From assembly GCA_947177635.1 (NCBI GenBank), contig CAMWVQ010000002.1:62001-126000 (forward strand): a stretch of DNA of 64,000 bases, read 5' to 3'. The position numbers and the translations under genes are program-made. Positions 39,841 to 47,703 of this stretch are shown here, one piece after another (within the stretch, counting starts at the first letter, position 1; every line of letters starts with the position of its first letter). Origin of the DNA: an uncultured Porphyromonadaceae bacterium. GTDB taxonomy: Bacteria > Bacteroidota > Bacteroidia > Bacteroidales > Muribaculaceae. A model generated the notes under the pieces. The model had not been told where the DNA came from, ran no database searches, and worked only from the letters and a program-made list of their open reading frames with translations.

Positions 39841-40344
39841 ATGAAAAGGCTTGAACGCATATTGAAAAGCTATAAGCGCGACCGGCTTATTAGCTTTAAC
39901 AACCTTATTAAAGCTTATTATTCATTGAGTTCAAACGAGATCAATAGTCTATGCGACTATAAAAGTGCCATAAAGACCTATAATAAGTATCTACCTTGTT
40001 TGGATCAGTGTATTTATGAGGAGGTTGGTGTTTCACTCAGATATTGTAGAAGGTGCCATTATTTAGAGTTTGATGAAGAAATTGATTGTCCCACTCCATC
40101 CTCTTTCATAAAAGCTATCGATTTAGATTTTGAATCGATTCTGATTACCACCTATAATAACTTTGAATCATACTGGGATCAAGTCTTGGCAAACTATAAA
40201 AGGCCATCTGCGAGACAAAATCGATTGGCCTATCTTATCAATAGATTAGATGATGAATTGCACGATTCTGAAACAGTGAAATATCCTACCGTAGTGGATC
40301 AGATAAGCCGGTTGAAATCAAAATATGAACTCTTAATAAGCTAA
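39841..40344 (+). CDS. Accessory lysogeny-region protein, unknown
   Basis: 167 residues, helical and Tyr/Leu/Asn-rich, encoded by clearly AT-rich DNA unlike its neighbours. It includes a Cys cluster ('CLDQCIYEEVGVSLRYCRRC', then a further Cys) that could bind zinc. It follows the repressor in the same direction, so it is probably expressed in the lysogen. Genes in this place often mediate superinfection exclusion or other host benefits. No family recognised. Confidence 0.6.
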   Translation: MKRLERILKSYKRDRLISFNNLIKAYYSLSSNEINSLCDYKSAIKTYNKYLPCLDQCIYEEVGVSLRYCRRCHYLEFDEEIDCPTPSSFIKAIDLDFESILITTYNNFESYWDQVLANYKRPSARQNRLAYLINRLDDELHDSETVKYPTVVDQISRLKSKYELLIS

Positions 40345-40704
40345 CGGCACCTCAAGAGAGACATCTTAGCGACACCTTAAAATGTTCCACGCACATATGC
40401 CAAATGTGCAAAAAGGATAAATTGTTGATTAGCAACAGCCTGACTATGTATAAAAACGTATAGTTAACAGGTTGCACTGGCAGTTTGCCCCCCCCTAATG
40501 TTGCCTAAATTGCCCGGAATCACCAAAACGCCGTGCCGTTTTCTATGTTCCACACACTGCTTTACTGCAAAAAGTGTCCATCCAAACGTCCATCCAAAGT
40601 GTCCATCCAAATGTCCACCCAAACTTAAAATAAGATATTTTGACACAAAAAAACGGAAGAATCGTCCTCCGTTTAAATTCCCAATGTATATGCTTCTATG
40701 GATA
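40345..40704. other. Gene-poor stretch with short repeats
   Basis: No convincing gene. It contains a run of seven Cs and four GTCCATCCAAA-like repeats (40575-40624). Short frames exist on both strands but have repetitive, low-complexity translations. Confidence 0.6.
40575..40624. repeat. Four tandem GTCCATCCAAA repeats
   Basis: GTCCATCCAAA occurs three times exactly and once as GTCCACCCAAA, with spacers of 1-2 bases. The spacing gives 12-13 base periods. Confidence 0.85.
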
Positions 40705-40926
40705 TTACTTCAAATCACACTTACGACGGCATCTGATTAACTCTGACTGCTTGATTATCGCTGTTTTAGTGATTACTGCGCCTCCTCCTGAAAGCCCGGC
40801 GTGGAGTAAATAGCCCTTGCTTGCTCCAACCTCCTCCTTGGTCAGCACCTCATATACAGCCGATACAGACCCAAAGTAAAAGTCGCGTCTCTTTCCCTTC
40901 AAATGCACATGAATAACCTTTGTCAT
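40705..40926 (-). CDS. Small conserved-looking protein, unknown
   Basis: 73 residues: 'VIHVHLKGKRRDFYFGSVSA' and 'KGYLLHAGLSGGGAVITKTA', a small strand-rich domain followed by a basic end. Similar small proteins seem to be common in Bacteroidales near mobile elements, although I cannot name a family. It is transcribed toward the repeat stretch. Confidence 0.6.
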   Translation of the reverse strand: MTKVIHVHLKGKRRDFYFGSVSAVYEVLTKEEVGASKGYLLHAGLSGGGAVITKTAIIKQSELIRCRRKCDLK

Positions 40927-40998
40927 ATTGTTTCTATTTAAATTTGCTGCAAATATACCAAATAATAATTATATGGAATAATTTCAGGAAATAAGTAA

Positions 40999-41040
40999 GG
41001 CGCAAAGTCCCCTCCCTGTCTCTTAAGACAGCTTTGCGCC
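40999..41040. terminator. Nested hairpin near the right end
   Basis: GGCGCAAAG (40999-41007) pairs with CTTTGCGCC (41032-41040); inside, TGTCT pairs with AGACA. No T-run follows on the plus strand. It may stop transcription at the phage right end or act as an RNA structure. Confidence 0.45.
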
Positions 41041-41185
41041 CCTGTAATTCCGCTACCCACAATACCTATCCAACTGTTTTAAAACCCTATATAAACCTAT
41101 TTTCGCCATATTTAAACGAACATTCGCGTTTATGTAACTTTTCCGCCCAATAATGTAAACCTAATTTAAACCTATGTAAACTTTC

Positions 41186-41302
41186 AGGCACATTTCGTTT
41201 TAACACCCTGCGACCTCATTACATTCATAACCATCTAAAATCCAAACAGTTCCATCAACACCAATCAAACGGCTGAATGCACGCTTCGTTTTACCGCCCT
41301 TA
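41186..41302 (-). repeat. Right-end transposase-binding sites
   Basis: AGGCACATTTCGTTTTAA (41186-41203) is the perfect inverse of 3226-3243. CGCTTCGTTTT (41282-41292) is the inverse of 3206-3216. A degenerate third site, AAACG...CGTTT, lies at 41114-41131. The outermost motif is ~10 bases from the phage end on both sides; the two main sites are 91 bases apart here but 22 apart on the left. Confidence 0.7.
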
Positions 41303-42356
41303 CTCTTTTGCGCTGGTCATACCGGCTTCCGCTCTCCTTGCAAATGAAATGCCCGCTTGTGAGGTTGTCACGGATTCAATTCCGGAAACATTTGACAACC
41401 CGTCACCGGCGGATACCCTCCTGAATGTCTCAAAGGCGTCGAAAATAGACATCAACTCGGATGGCTCCTCAACCCAGATTACCGTGAGGGGACTCGATGA
41501 ATCGAAGGATAATTTCTATTATGACACTCAGGCCCGAAAAAACACGACGGCGTTCTCACTCTTCCAGGTTCAATGCAGCGATATCAGCGATGTTCTTGTC
41601 CTTGAGTCTGAAAATGACGTGAAGGTCTCTTACGTGGACGCCGACGGCAATCCGCGGAACTATAATTTCGTGTTCCAGGATCCTGAAAACCGCTCCCAGA
41701 AATCATATATCGGGGCGAAATGGAGCGACTTCGCCTTCAACCTTTCAGACAGCCACGCGGTCAAATGGCAGATAGTCACACGCGGACTTTCGCTGGGATG
41801 GGTGACACCCGTGGAAGCTTCTCCTTGGTTTGCTCCGTCGATGGGTCACAGCATCGAGCTTTCGTGGCTGATGGTCATGGGTGTTGAGATGACCTACCGT
41901 TCGTTTTCAGTTTCGGCCGGTCTCGGTGTTGAAGGACGTAATTTCGTGACAAAAGGCTCACGTTATTTCTTCAAGAATCCCGACGGACGTATATCCCTTG
42001 AACCTTATGCCGACAATATGGCCGAACGACGTTCACGTATCAATGTGTTCAGCCTTGAGGTACCGGTGCTTTGCACATTGAAATTCGGAAACAAGAACTA
42101 CTGGGGAGTCACGGCCGGCCCTGTTGTCAATTTCAACACCTCCGCCAACATCAAGACGCAATACAAAATCGGTGATGAGGAATATTCGATAAAGACAAAC
42201 GGCATCGGCCAGCGTCCGGTCACGGTAGATATGCTGCTCTCATTGCATTACAGGGGTTTAGGTCTTTATGCCCGATATTCTCCGATGAATATTCTGAAGA
42301 CTGCCGCTGACATGGATTTCGGGGCATTTTCAACAGGCATCTCCCTGCTTTTCTGA
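41277..42356 (+). CDS. Outer-membrane barrel protein, 3' part with a phage-derived new start
   Basis: From 41303 on, the frame is host DNA and lacks its original first 8 codons, which lie at 3149. The present ATG (41277) is inside the phage right end and adds M-H-A-S-F-Y-R-P-Y before 'SFALVIPASALLAN'. The remaining ~340 residues have barrel-like strands ('YRSFSVSAGLGVEGRNFV', 'YWGVTAGPVVNFNTSAN') and end 'AFSTGISLLF', a terminal-Phe outer-membrane signature. It was probably the effector gene of the ECF operon. Expression would need a promoter in the phage end, and the new N terminus may still work as a signal peptide. Confidence 0.75.
   Translation: MHASFYRPYSFALVIPASALLANEMPACEVVTDSIPETFDNPSPADTLLNVSKASKIDINSDGSSTQITVRGLDESKDNFYYDTQARKNTTAFSLFQVQCSDISDVLVLESENDVKVSYVDADGNPRNYNFVFQDPENRSQKSYIGAKWSDFAFNLSDSHAVKWQIVTRGLSLGWVTPVEASPWFAPSMGHSIELSWLMVMGVEMTYRSFSVSAGLGVEGRNFVTKGSRYFFKNPDGRISLEPYADNMAERRSRINVFSLEVPVLCTLKFGNKNYWGVTAGPVVNFNTSANIKTQYKIGDEEYSIKTNGIGQRPVTVDMLLSLHYRGLGLYARYSPMNILKTAADMDFGAFSTGISLLF
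41303..41307. repeat. Target-site duplication, right copy (CTCTT)
   Basis: Matches 3169-3173. See the left copy for the one-base ambiguity. Confidence 0.8.
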
Positions 42357-42388
42357 CGTCATACACTAATTATATCCATACTCTCTCC

Positions 42389-42412
42389 CGAGCCGGGCAT
42401 TGCCCGGCTTTT
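42389..42412 (+). terminator. Intrinsic terminator of the barrel gene
   Basis: AGCCGGGC-ATT-GCCCGGCT followed by six Ts. Confidence 0.9.
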
Positions 42413-42483
42413 TTGTTTGGCTGCAACGGGAATGATGCAATTTTATCCCGCAATTGTCTAACGGGCGGATGAGATATAATAGC

Positions 42484-42491
42484 TAACTTTG
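42484..42491 (+). promoter_or_regulatory. -7 box TAACTTTG of the permease gene
   Basis: Matches TAnnTTTG, 21 bases before ATG 42513. Confidence 0.6.
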
Positions 42492-42512
42492 CATCAAACA
42501 AAAAATCAATCT

Positions 42513-43808
42513 ATGGATTTTACTCTGTTTTTTTCGTCATTACTCGACATCCTTAATGAGATGTCACCTTACATATTGCTCGGCTTCCTTATTGCCGGGC
42601 TGCTCCATGAGTTTGTCAGACCCGAGACGATGAGCCGTCATCTTGCGGGAAAAGGGTGGAAACCGGTGGTGAAAGCCGCAATGTTCGGTGTGCCGCTTCC
42701 CCTCTGTTCCTGCGGGGTGTTGCCTACGGCTGTCGGCCTTCATCGTCAGGGTGCGTCGAAAGGAGCCACGACATCATTCCTTATAGCCACGCCTCAGACT
42801 GGTGTTGACAGCGTGGCAGCGACCTATTCGCTCCTTGGACTGCCGATGGCGGTGTTGCGCCCGATTGCCGCCCTTGTGGGTGGATTTGTCGGAGGAATGT
42901 GGGTTAACGCGGCAGACAAGGAAAAGCGGGAGCCGGGCGACGGCTCTGCCATCTCCGACCCCGGAAATGGCTTGGGACATTGTGATGATGGTTGCCATAC
43001 GGCAGCCAAAGGGCCATCCGCCTCTATTGCGGCTCGTCTTTCGGCAGCCGTCAGGTATGGCATGGTTGATATGGTGGCCAGTGTCGGCAAATGGCTTGTC
43101 ATAGGCCTGGTAGTGGCCGCGCTTATCACAGTGTATGTGCCTGACAGCTTCCTTGTCTCGCTGAGCGACCGGCCGCTGTTGGCTATGATTGCGATGATTG
43201 TAGTGGCCGTGCCGATGTATGTGTGTGCAACAGGCTCCATCCCCATCGCGATGTCACTTGTGCTGAAAGGCCTGAACCCCGGGGCCGCGTTTGTGCTGCT
43301 TATGGCCGGCCCGGCGGCAAACTTCGCGTCAATGATGGTTCTGGGGCGCGCCATAGGGAAAAAGGCAACCGCGATATATGTAATGTCGGTTATCGTGACG
43401 GCGTTGTTCTTCGGGCTTATGGTCGATTACCTGCTGCCCGCCGATTGGTTTGGAATGCTTGGCCGTATGTCGGCCGATGTCGGCCACTCCTGTCACCACT
43501 CCTTCGGATGGTTCGAGACCTCCTGCACCCTTCTGCTGCTCATCCTGCTGGTGTATTCCTTCTTCGTGTCACGCCGGCATCATCATAGTCATTCACAACT
43601 TAAATCAACAGATATGACACAGACATTCAAGATAGACGGAATGGCGTGTAACCATTGCCGCATGACAGTCGAGAAAGCCATCGCAGCCATCCCCGGCGTG
43701 GAGAAGGTCGTGGTTGACCTCTCGTCGGCTTCGGCCACAGTCGAGGGTGAATTTGACCCCTCTGCGGTTGTCAAAGCCGTTACAGAGTCTGGTTTCGACA
43801 TCAGATAA
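42513..43808 (+). CDS. Cu/Zn-type efflux permease with C-terminal heavy-metal domain (SO_0444-like)
   Basis: 431 residues from ATG 42513. About eight membrane spans in two halves separated by a His/Cys-rich cytoplasmic loop ('HCDDGCH'). The N-terminal part has the permease family's conserved 'PLPLCSCGVLPTAVGLHRQG'. Residues ~367-431 form an HMA domain with the metal motif 'MACNHCRMTVEKAI'. This matches permeases proposed to export copper or zinc. It would lower cytoplasmic metal in combination with the HMA-AraC regulator at 965. The transported ion is not proven. Confidence 0.85.
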   Translation: MDFTLFFSSLLDILNEMSPYILLGFLIAGLLHEFVRPETMSRHLAGKGWKPVVKAAMFGVPLPLCSCGVLPTAVGLHRQGASKGATTSFLIATPQTGVDSVAATYSLLGLPMAVLRPIAALVGGFVGGMWVNAADKEKREPGDGSAISDPGNGLGHCDDGCHTAAKGPSASIAARLSAAVRYGMVDMVASVGKWLVIGLVVAALITVYVPDSFLVSLSDRPLLAMIAMIVVAVPMYVCATGSIPIAMSLVLKGLNPGAAFVLLMAGPAANFASMMVLGRAIGKKATAIYVMSVIVTALFFGLMVDYLLPADWFGMLGRMSADVGHSCHHSFGWFETSCTLLLLILLVYSFFVSRRHHHSHSQLKSTDMTQTFKIDGMACNHCRMTVEKAIAAIPGVEKVVVDLSSASATVEGEFDPSAVVKAVTESGFDIR

Positions 43809-43866
43809 ACCAAACACCCCTGCGTGATGTTTTACAACTAAGTCAAGAAACTTAGTGTGTCACATC

Positions 43867-44577
43867 ATGCAGGCTACTTTATATGACCATACCCTGACAC
43901 CGCTGAAACGCGGGTTCGTAACCGCCCTCCATCTTATGGTGCTGGCGGCTTCAGTGGTTATGATAGTATGGATTACCCGCGAGACCATCGACAATGTCTC
44001 CTTCCTGTCGGCTCCGGGATATATGAAGTTCCAGTTCTGGGTGTGCCTTCTGTTCCTGTTCGATATTGCAGTGGAATGGCTTTTCGCCCCCCGGAAGTGG
44101 AGATACCTTGTGGCCAACATATTTTTCATACTTATCAGTATCCCATGGCTGAACCTCGTGGAGGCCCTTCACCTCCATATGTCATCGCCGGTGGCATACC
44201 TGATGCGTTTCGTCCCGATGATTCGTGCGGGGTATGTCCTGGCATTGATATCAGGAGCCTTGTCGGCCAACAAGGCGTTGAGTATGATGGCCGTCTACAT
44301 AATCTGGGTGATAACGTCGGTGTATTTCGGGTCTCTTGTGTTTTTTGTAGAGGAGCATTACATCAATCCCCTTGTCGGATCGTGGTGGGATGCCCTGTGG
44401 TGGGCGTCGCTGAATATCACTACCGTGGGGTGTGAGATATCCCCCATGACCGCGACAGGCAAGGTGCTCGCGATAATCCTTTCTGGGGAAGGGCTGATAC
44501 TTTTCCCGGTGTTCACTGTGTATGTCACCAACGCAGTCATAGGTTCGCAGAAAGGGGAAGCATTACGTAGTTTTTGA
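43867..44577 (+). CDS. Ion-channel-like membrane protein (two-pore-domain K+ channel type)
   Basis: 236 residues from ATG 43867. Voltage-sensor-like N-terminal spans (~20-150), then a pore module: 'WWDALWWASLNITTVGCEIS' matches the pore helix and filter of potassium channels, but the signature T-V-G-Y-G is T-V-G-C-E here. The last helix is an inner pore helix. Ion selectivity is therefore uncertain. It lies 58 bases after the permease gene in the same direction. Confidence 0.7.
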   Translation: MQATLYDHTLTPLKRGFVTALHLMVLAASVVMIVWITRETIDNVSFLSAPGYMKFQFWVCLLFLFDIAVEWLFAPRKWRYLVANIFFILISIPWLNLVEALHLHMSSPVAYLMRFVPMIRAGYVLALISGALSANKALSMMAVYIIWVITSVYFGSLVFFVEEHYINPLVGSWWDALWWASLNITTVGCEISPMTATGKVLAIILSGEGLILFPVFTVYVTNAVIGSQKGEALRSF

Positions 44578-44609
44578 CACTTGCGGGGGGATATATTGCA
44601 TTTTTTTGC

Positions 44610-44617
44610 TACATTTG
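44610..44617 (+). promoter_or_regulatory. -7 box TACATTTG of the MFS gene
   Basis: Matches TAnnTTTG, 55 bases before ATG 44673. Confidence 0.6.
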
Positions 44618-44672
44618 CAGGATGATATCAATCATTGCGAATTATAAACCAATATCACATAATTTTTAGCTT

Positions 44673-46391
44673 ATGGCAATTTCCACTGAATTGAACAAAA
44701 CGAAAGCCGTTCTCAGTGATAAGAGCTGGGCTCGCTGGACTGCCTTGGGGCTGCTCGCGTTTGCGATGTTCTGCTCTTACATCTTTATGGACATCTTGTC
44801 GCCGATCAAAGATCTTTTGCAGTCGACCCGAGGCTGGGATTCGACCGCGTTCGGCACTATGCAAGGCTCGGAGACATTCCTCAATGTCTTCATCTTCTTC
44901 CTGATTTTCGCCGGAATCATCCTCGACAAGATGGGTGTCAGGTTTACGGCCATCCTGTCAGGCGCCGTGATGCTTGTCGGCGCGACAATCAACTGGTATG
45001 CCCTCACTGATGCCTTCCTGGGAAGTTCGCTTGACGTATGGTTCACCAACCATCTCAACTATATCCCTGTTTTCGACGAGCTTGGCATCTCCCCCTTCTA
45101 TGAAGGTATGCCCGCTTCAGCCAAGTTCTCGGCAGTCGGCTTCATGATATTCGGCTGTGGAGTGGAAATGGCCGGTATCACAGTGAGCCGAGGAATCGTG
45201 AAATGGTTCAAAGGTCGCGAGATGGCCTTGGCTATGGGTTCGGAAATGGCCCTTGCCCGTCTTGGTGTGGCCACCTGTATGATATTCTCCCCTATGTTCG
45301 CTGAACTTGGCGGCCATGTGAGCGTAGCCCGTTCGGTGGCGTTCGGAGTCGTGCTGCTGATGATTGCCCTTATAATGTTCATCGTCTACTTCTTCATGGA
45401 CAAGAAACTCGACGAACAGACCCACGCCGAAGAGGAGAAGGATGACCCCTTCAAAATCAGCGACCTCGGGAAAATCCTTACCAGTGCAGGTTTCTGGCTG
45501 GTGGCACTCCTTTGCGTGCTGTATTACTCCGCCATCTTCCCCTTCCAGAAATATGCCGTCAACATGCTCCAGTGTAACCTGACACTGACTCCTCCCGACA
45601 GCTCTTCATTCTGGGCCACAGACACCGTGACGGTTCTTCAGTATGTCATAATGCTTGTGGTGGCTGCAGCCGCTTTTGCAAGCAACTTCTCCAAGAACAA
45701 GGCCATCCGTTATTCCACTCTGGCTATTGCAGTCATCTCCCTGGTCGGTTACTGTGTGATGGGATACATGCGCCAGTCGGCAGCCGCTATCTTCGCGGTG
45801 TTCCCCCTCCTGGCCGTCGGCATCACCCCCATTCTCGGCAAATTTGTCGATTACAAGGGTAAAGCGGCGTCAATGCTTGTGCTCGGGTCGATATTGCTTA
45901 TCGCCTGTCATCTTACATTCGCGTTCATCCTGCCGATGTTCAAGGGCAATGACCTGGCGGGTGTCTGTGTGGCATATGTGACCATCCTGGTGCTGGGCGC
46001 ATCATTCTCCCTGGTCCCCGCTTCCCTCTGGCCCAGCGTGCCCAAGCTTGTCGACGCCAAAATCATCGGTTCGGCCTACGCCCTGATTTTCTGGATTCAG
46101 AATATCGGTCTCTGGCTTTTCCCCCTCCTTATCGGCAAGGTGCTTGACAACACAAACCCGCAGATCACGGAGGCCCTCGCCAACGGCACCATGTCGCCCG
46201 AGACTGCAGCTATCAGTTACAACTACACCTGGCCGCTGGTGATGCTGGCGTTCCTCGGTGTGGCAGCCCTGCTGCTCGGCCTTGTGCTCAAGGTTATCGA
46301 CCGCAAGAAGGGTCTCGGCCTTGAAGAACCCAACATCAAGAGTGATGAAACAGAGGTTCTTGAATCAGAAGTGGCAACCGCTGAGGAATAA
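44673..46391 (+). CDS. Major facilitator superfamily transporter
   Basis: 572 residues with 12 or more membrane spans in two halves, a charged central loop ('DEQTHAEEEKDDPFKISDLG') and MFS-type motifs such as 'ILDKMGVRFTAILSGAVMLV' after span 2. The C-terminal tail is acidic. The substrate cannot be read from the sequence. The next gene is a glucokinase, so hexose uptake is a reasonable guess. Confidence 0.8.
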   Translation: MAISTELNKTKAVLSDKSWARWTALGLLAFAMFCSYIFMDILSPIKDLLQSTRGWDSTAFGTMQGSETFLNVFIFFLIFAGIILDKMGVRFTAILSGAVMLVGATINWYALTDAFLGSSLDVWFTNHLNYIPVFDELGISPFYEGMPASAKFSAVGFMIFGCGVEMAGITVSRGIVKWFKGREMALAMGSEMALARLGVATCMIFSPMFAELGGHVSVARSVAFGVVLLMIALIMFIVYFFMDKKLDEQTHAEEEKDDPFKISDLGKILTSAGFWLVALLCVLYYSAIFPFQKYAVNMLQCNLTLTPPDSSSFWATDTVTVLQYVIMLVVAAAAFASNFSKNKAIRYSTLAIAVISLVGYCVMGYMRQSAAAIFAVFPLLAVGITPILGKFVDYKGKAASMLVLGSILLIACHLTFAFILPMFKGNDLAGVCVAYVTILVLGASFSLVPASLWPSVPKLVDAKIIGSAYALIFWIQNIGLWLFPLLIGKVLDNTNPQITEALANGTMSPETAAISYNYTWPLVMLAFLGVAALLLGLVLKVIDRKKGLGLEEPNIKSDETEVLESEVATAEE

Positions 46392-46426
46392 AATTATAAG
46401 CAAGCTATATTTTTCAGATATTATTC

Positions 46427-46460
46427 AATGAAACCGGCCAAGTTTTTGGTCGGTTTCATT
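46427..46460 (+). terminator. Hairpin after the MFS gene
   Basis: AATGAAACCGGCCA pairs with TGGTCGGTTTCATT (one mismatch) around a short T-rich loop. Confidence 0.65.
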
Positions 46461-46481
46461 GCTATTATATAATTATTTTCA

Positions 46482-46489
46482 TAACTTTG
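46482..46489 (+). promoter_or_regulatory. -7 box TAACTTTG of the glucokinase gene
   Basis: Matches TAnnTTTG, 84 bases before ATG 46574. Confidence 0.65.
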
Positions 46490-46573
46490 CGGTAGAATCT
46501 AACCTTAGGAAACCGCTCTCCTGTTTTCTTACCAAGCAGAATAAACAAAATCTTACCATATCTAATAAAAACA

Positions 46574-47611
46574 ATGAGCAAACCTTATGTAGTCGGAATC
46601 GACATAGGCGGAACCAACACCGTCTTCGGTATTGTCGATGCCCGTGGCGTGGTTATCGCCAGCTCCTCTATCAAGACCCGCAAGCATAATACCATCGAGG
46701 CATACCTTGATGAACTCCACGCCGAGCTTACCAAACTCATCGAGGTGAATGATGCCGTAGACAAAATCCACGGTATCGGTATCGGCGCTCCCAATGCCAA
46801 CTATTACACCGGCACCATCGAAAGCGGCGTGAACCTCCCCTGGCCTACCCCCATACCCCTGGCACAGCTCGTGAGCGAGAAATTCGGTGTGCCCGTGTCA
46901 ATAACCAATGACGCCAACGCGGCCGCCATCGGCGAGATGACATACGGTTCTGCCCGCGGACTCAAGGACTTCATCATGATTACCCTCGGCACAGGCGTTG
47001 GTTCGGGTGTTGTCATCAACGGCCAGCTCGTATATGGCCACGATGGTTTTGCCGGCGAACTTGGCCATCTCATCGTGAAGCGCAACAACGGGCGTCTCTG
47101 CGGTTGTGGCCGTAACGGCTGCCTGGAGACCTATTGCTCCGCCACCGGCGTTGCCCGCACTGCCCGCGAGTTCCTGGAAGCCCGTGGCAACGAGCCTTCG
47201 TTGCTCCGCAATATGCCTACCGACGAAATCACATCCAAGGATGTCTATGACGCGGCGATTGCCGGCGACAAGCTCGCTAAGGATGTGTTTGAGTTCACAG
47301 GCGACATCCTCGGCGCGGCTCTTGCCGATTTCACTATCTTCTCCGCTCCCGAGGCGTTTATCCTCTTCGGTGGCCTCGCCAAGAGTGGCGAACTGCTGAT
47401 GAAGCCTCTCCGCGAGTCGATGGAGAAGAATATGATGCCTATCTGGAAGGGTAAAGTGAAGGTTCTGCTCTCCGAACTCAAGGAAGCTGATGCCGCTGTG
47501 CTCGGCGCGAGCGCCCTCGGATGGGAGGCAAAGTTCCAGCCCATCACCCCTTCGGCGGTTCCCGTGGCTCCCACCCCTGCCACAGTGCCGGCTACCGCCC
47601 CCAAAGTATAA
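46574..47611 (+). CDS. ROK-family glucokinase
   Basis: 345 residues. N-terminal ATP-binding 'VGIDIGGTNTVFGIVD', sugar-binding 'NDANAAAIGE' with 'GHDGFAGELGHLIV', and the ROK zinc motif 'CGCGRNGCLE'. It phosphorylates glucose to glucose-6-phosphate for glycolysis. The C-terminal ~25 residues are a Pro/Ala/Val tail. It has its own promoter after the MFS gene and converges on pgk across a strong palindromic terminator. A related sugar kinase activity cannot be ruled out. Confidence 0.88.
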   Translation: MSKPYVVGIDIGGTNTVFGIVDARGVVIASSSIKTRKHNTIEAYLDELHAELTKLIEVNDAVDKIHGIGIGAPNANYYTGTIESGVNLPWPTPIPLAQLVSEKFGVPVSITNDANAAAIGEMTYGSARGLKDFIMITLGTGVGSGVVINGQLVYGHDGFAGELGHLIVKRNNGRLCGCGRNGCLETYCSATGVARTAREFLEARGNEPSLLRNMPTDEITSKDVYDAAIAGDKLAKDVFEFTGDILGAALADFTIFSAPEAFILFGGLAKSGELLMKPLRESMEKNMMPIWKGKVKVLLSELKEADAAVLGASALGWEAKFQPITPSAVPVAPTPATVPATAPKV

Positions 47612-47627
47612 ACCGATAAAGCGCGAT

Positions 47628-47680
47628 AAACCACTAAAAAACCGGAATCGATTCAATCGATTCCGGTTTTTTAGTGGTTT
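47628..47680. terminator. Bidirectional terminator between glucokinase and pgk
   Basis: A perfect 53-base palindrome with 26-base arms around one central C. The arms contain A6 and T6 tracts on opposite sides of the GC stem, so it works in both directions. Confidence 0.92.
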
Positions 47681-47703
47681 ATGCTTTTGTTGGTAAGGGA
47701 TAA

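Larger units (their letters stand above)
3174..41302. mobile_element. Complete Mu-like transposable prophage (~38.1 kb)
   Basis: The element carries a DDE transposase of MuA type, a MuB-like ATPase, a cI/LexA-like repressor, terminase, gp29-like portal, MuF protein, protease, capsid, tail and lysis genes. It has no tyrosine or serine integrase. Its ends are marked by shared AAAACGAA motifs in inverted orientation and by a 5-bp host duplication. It lies inside the signal-peptide codons of a host outer-membrane protein. The length is close to that of Mu (37 kb). All expected modules are present and mostly intact; the one clear lesion is an amber codon in the amidase gene at 20984. The tape-measure gene (1497 codons) and the G/GT chaperone pair point to a tailed virion with a tail of substantial length. 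No contractile-sheath gene was recognised, so a siphovirus-like tail seems more likely than a Mu-like one. Confidence 0.93.

Noticed and set aside
40464..40740. Small proteins on either strand over the GTCCATCCAAA repeats
   Set aside because: The translations are low-complexity by-products of the repeat, with no start context or recognisable fold.
3174..41302. Diversity-generating retroelement, as known from some Bacteroides Mu-like phages
   Set aside because: No reverse transcriptase gene and no template/variable repeat pair near the fibre genes were found.
3174..41302. Integration by a site-specific integrase at a tRNA
   Set aside because: No integrase gene and no tRNA at either end; the short duplication and DDE transposase indicate transposition.
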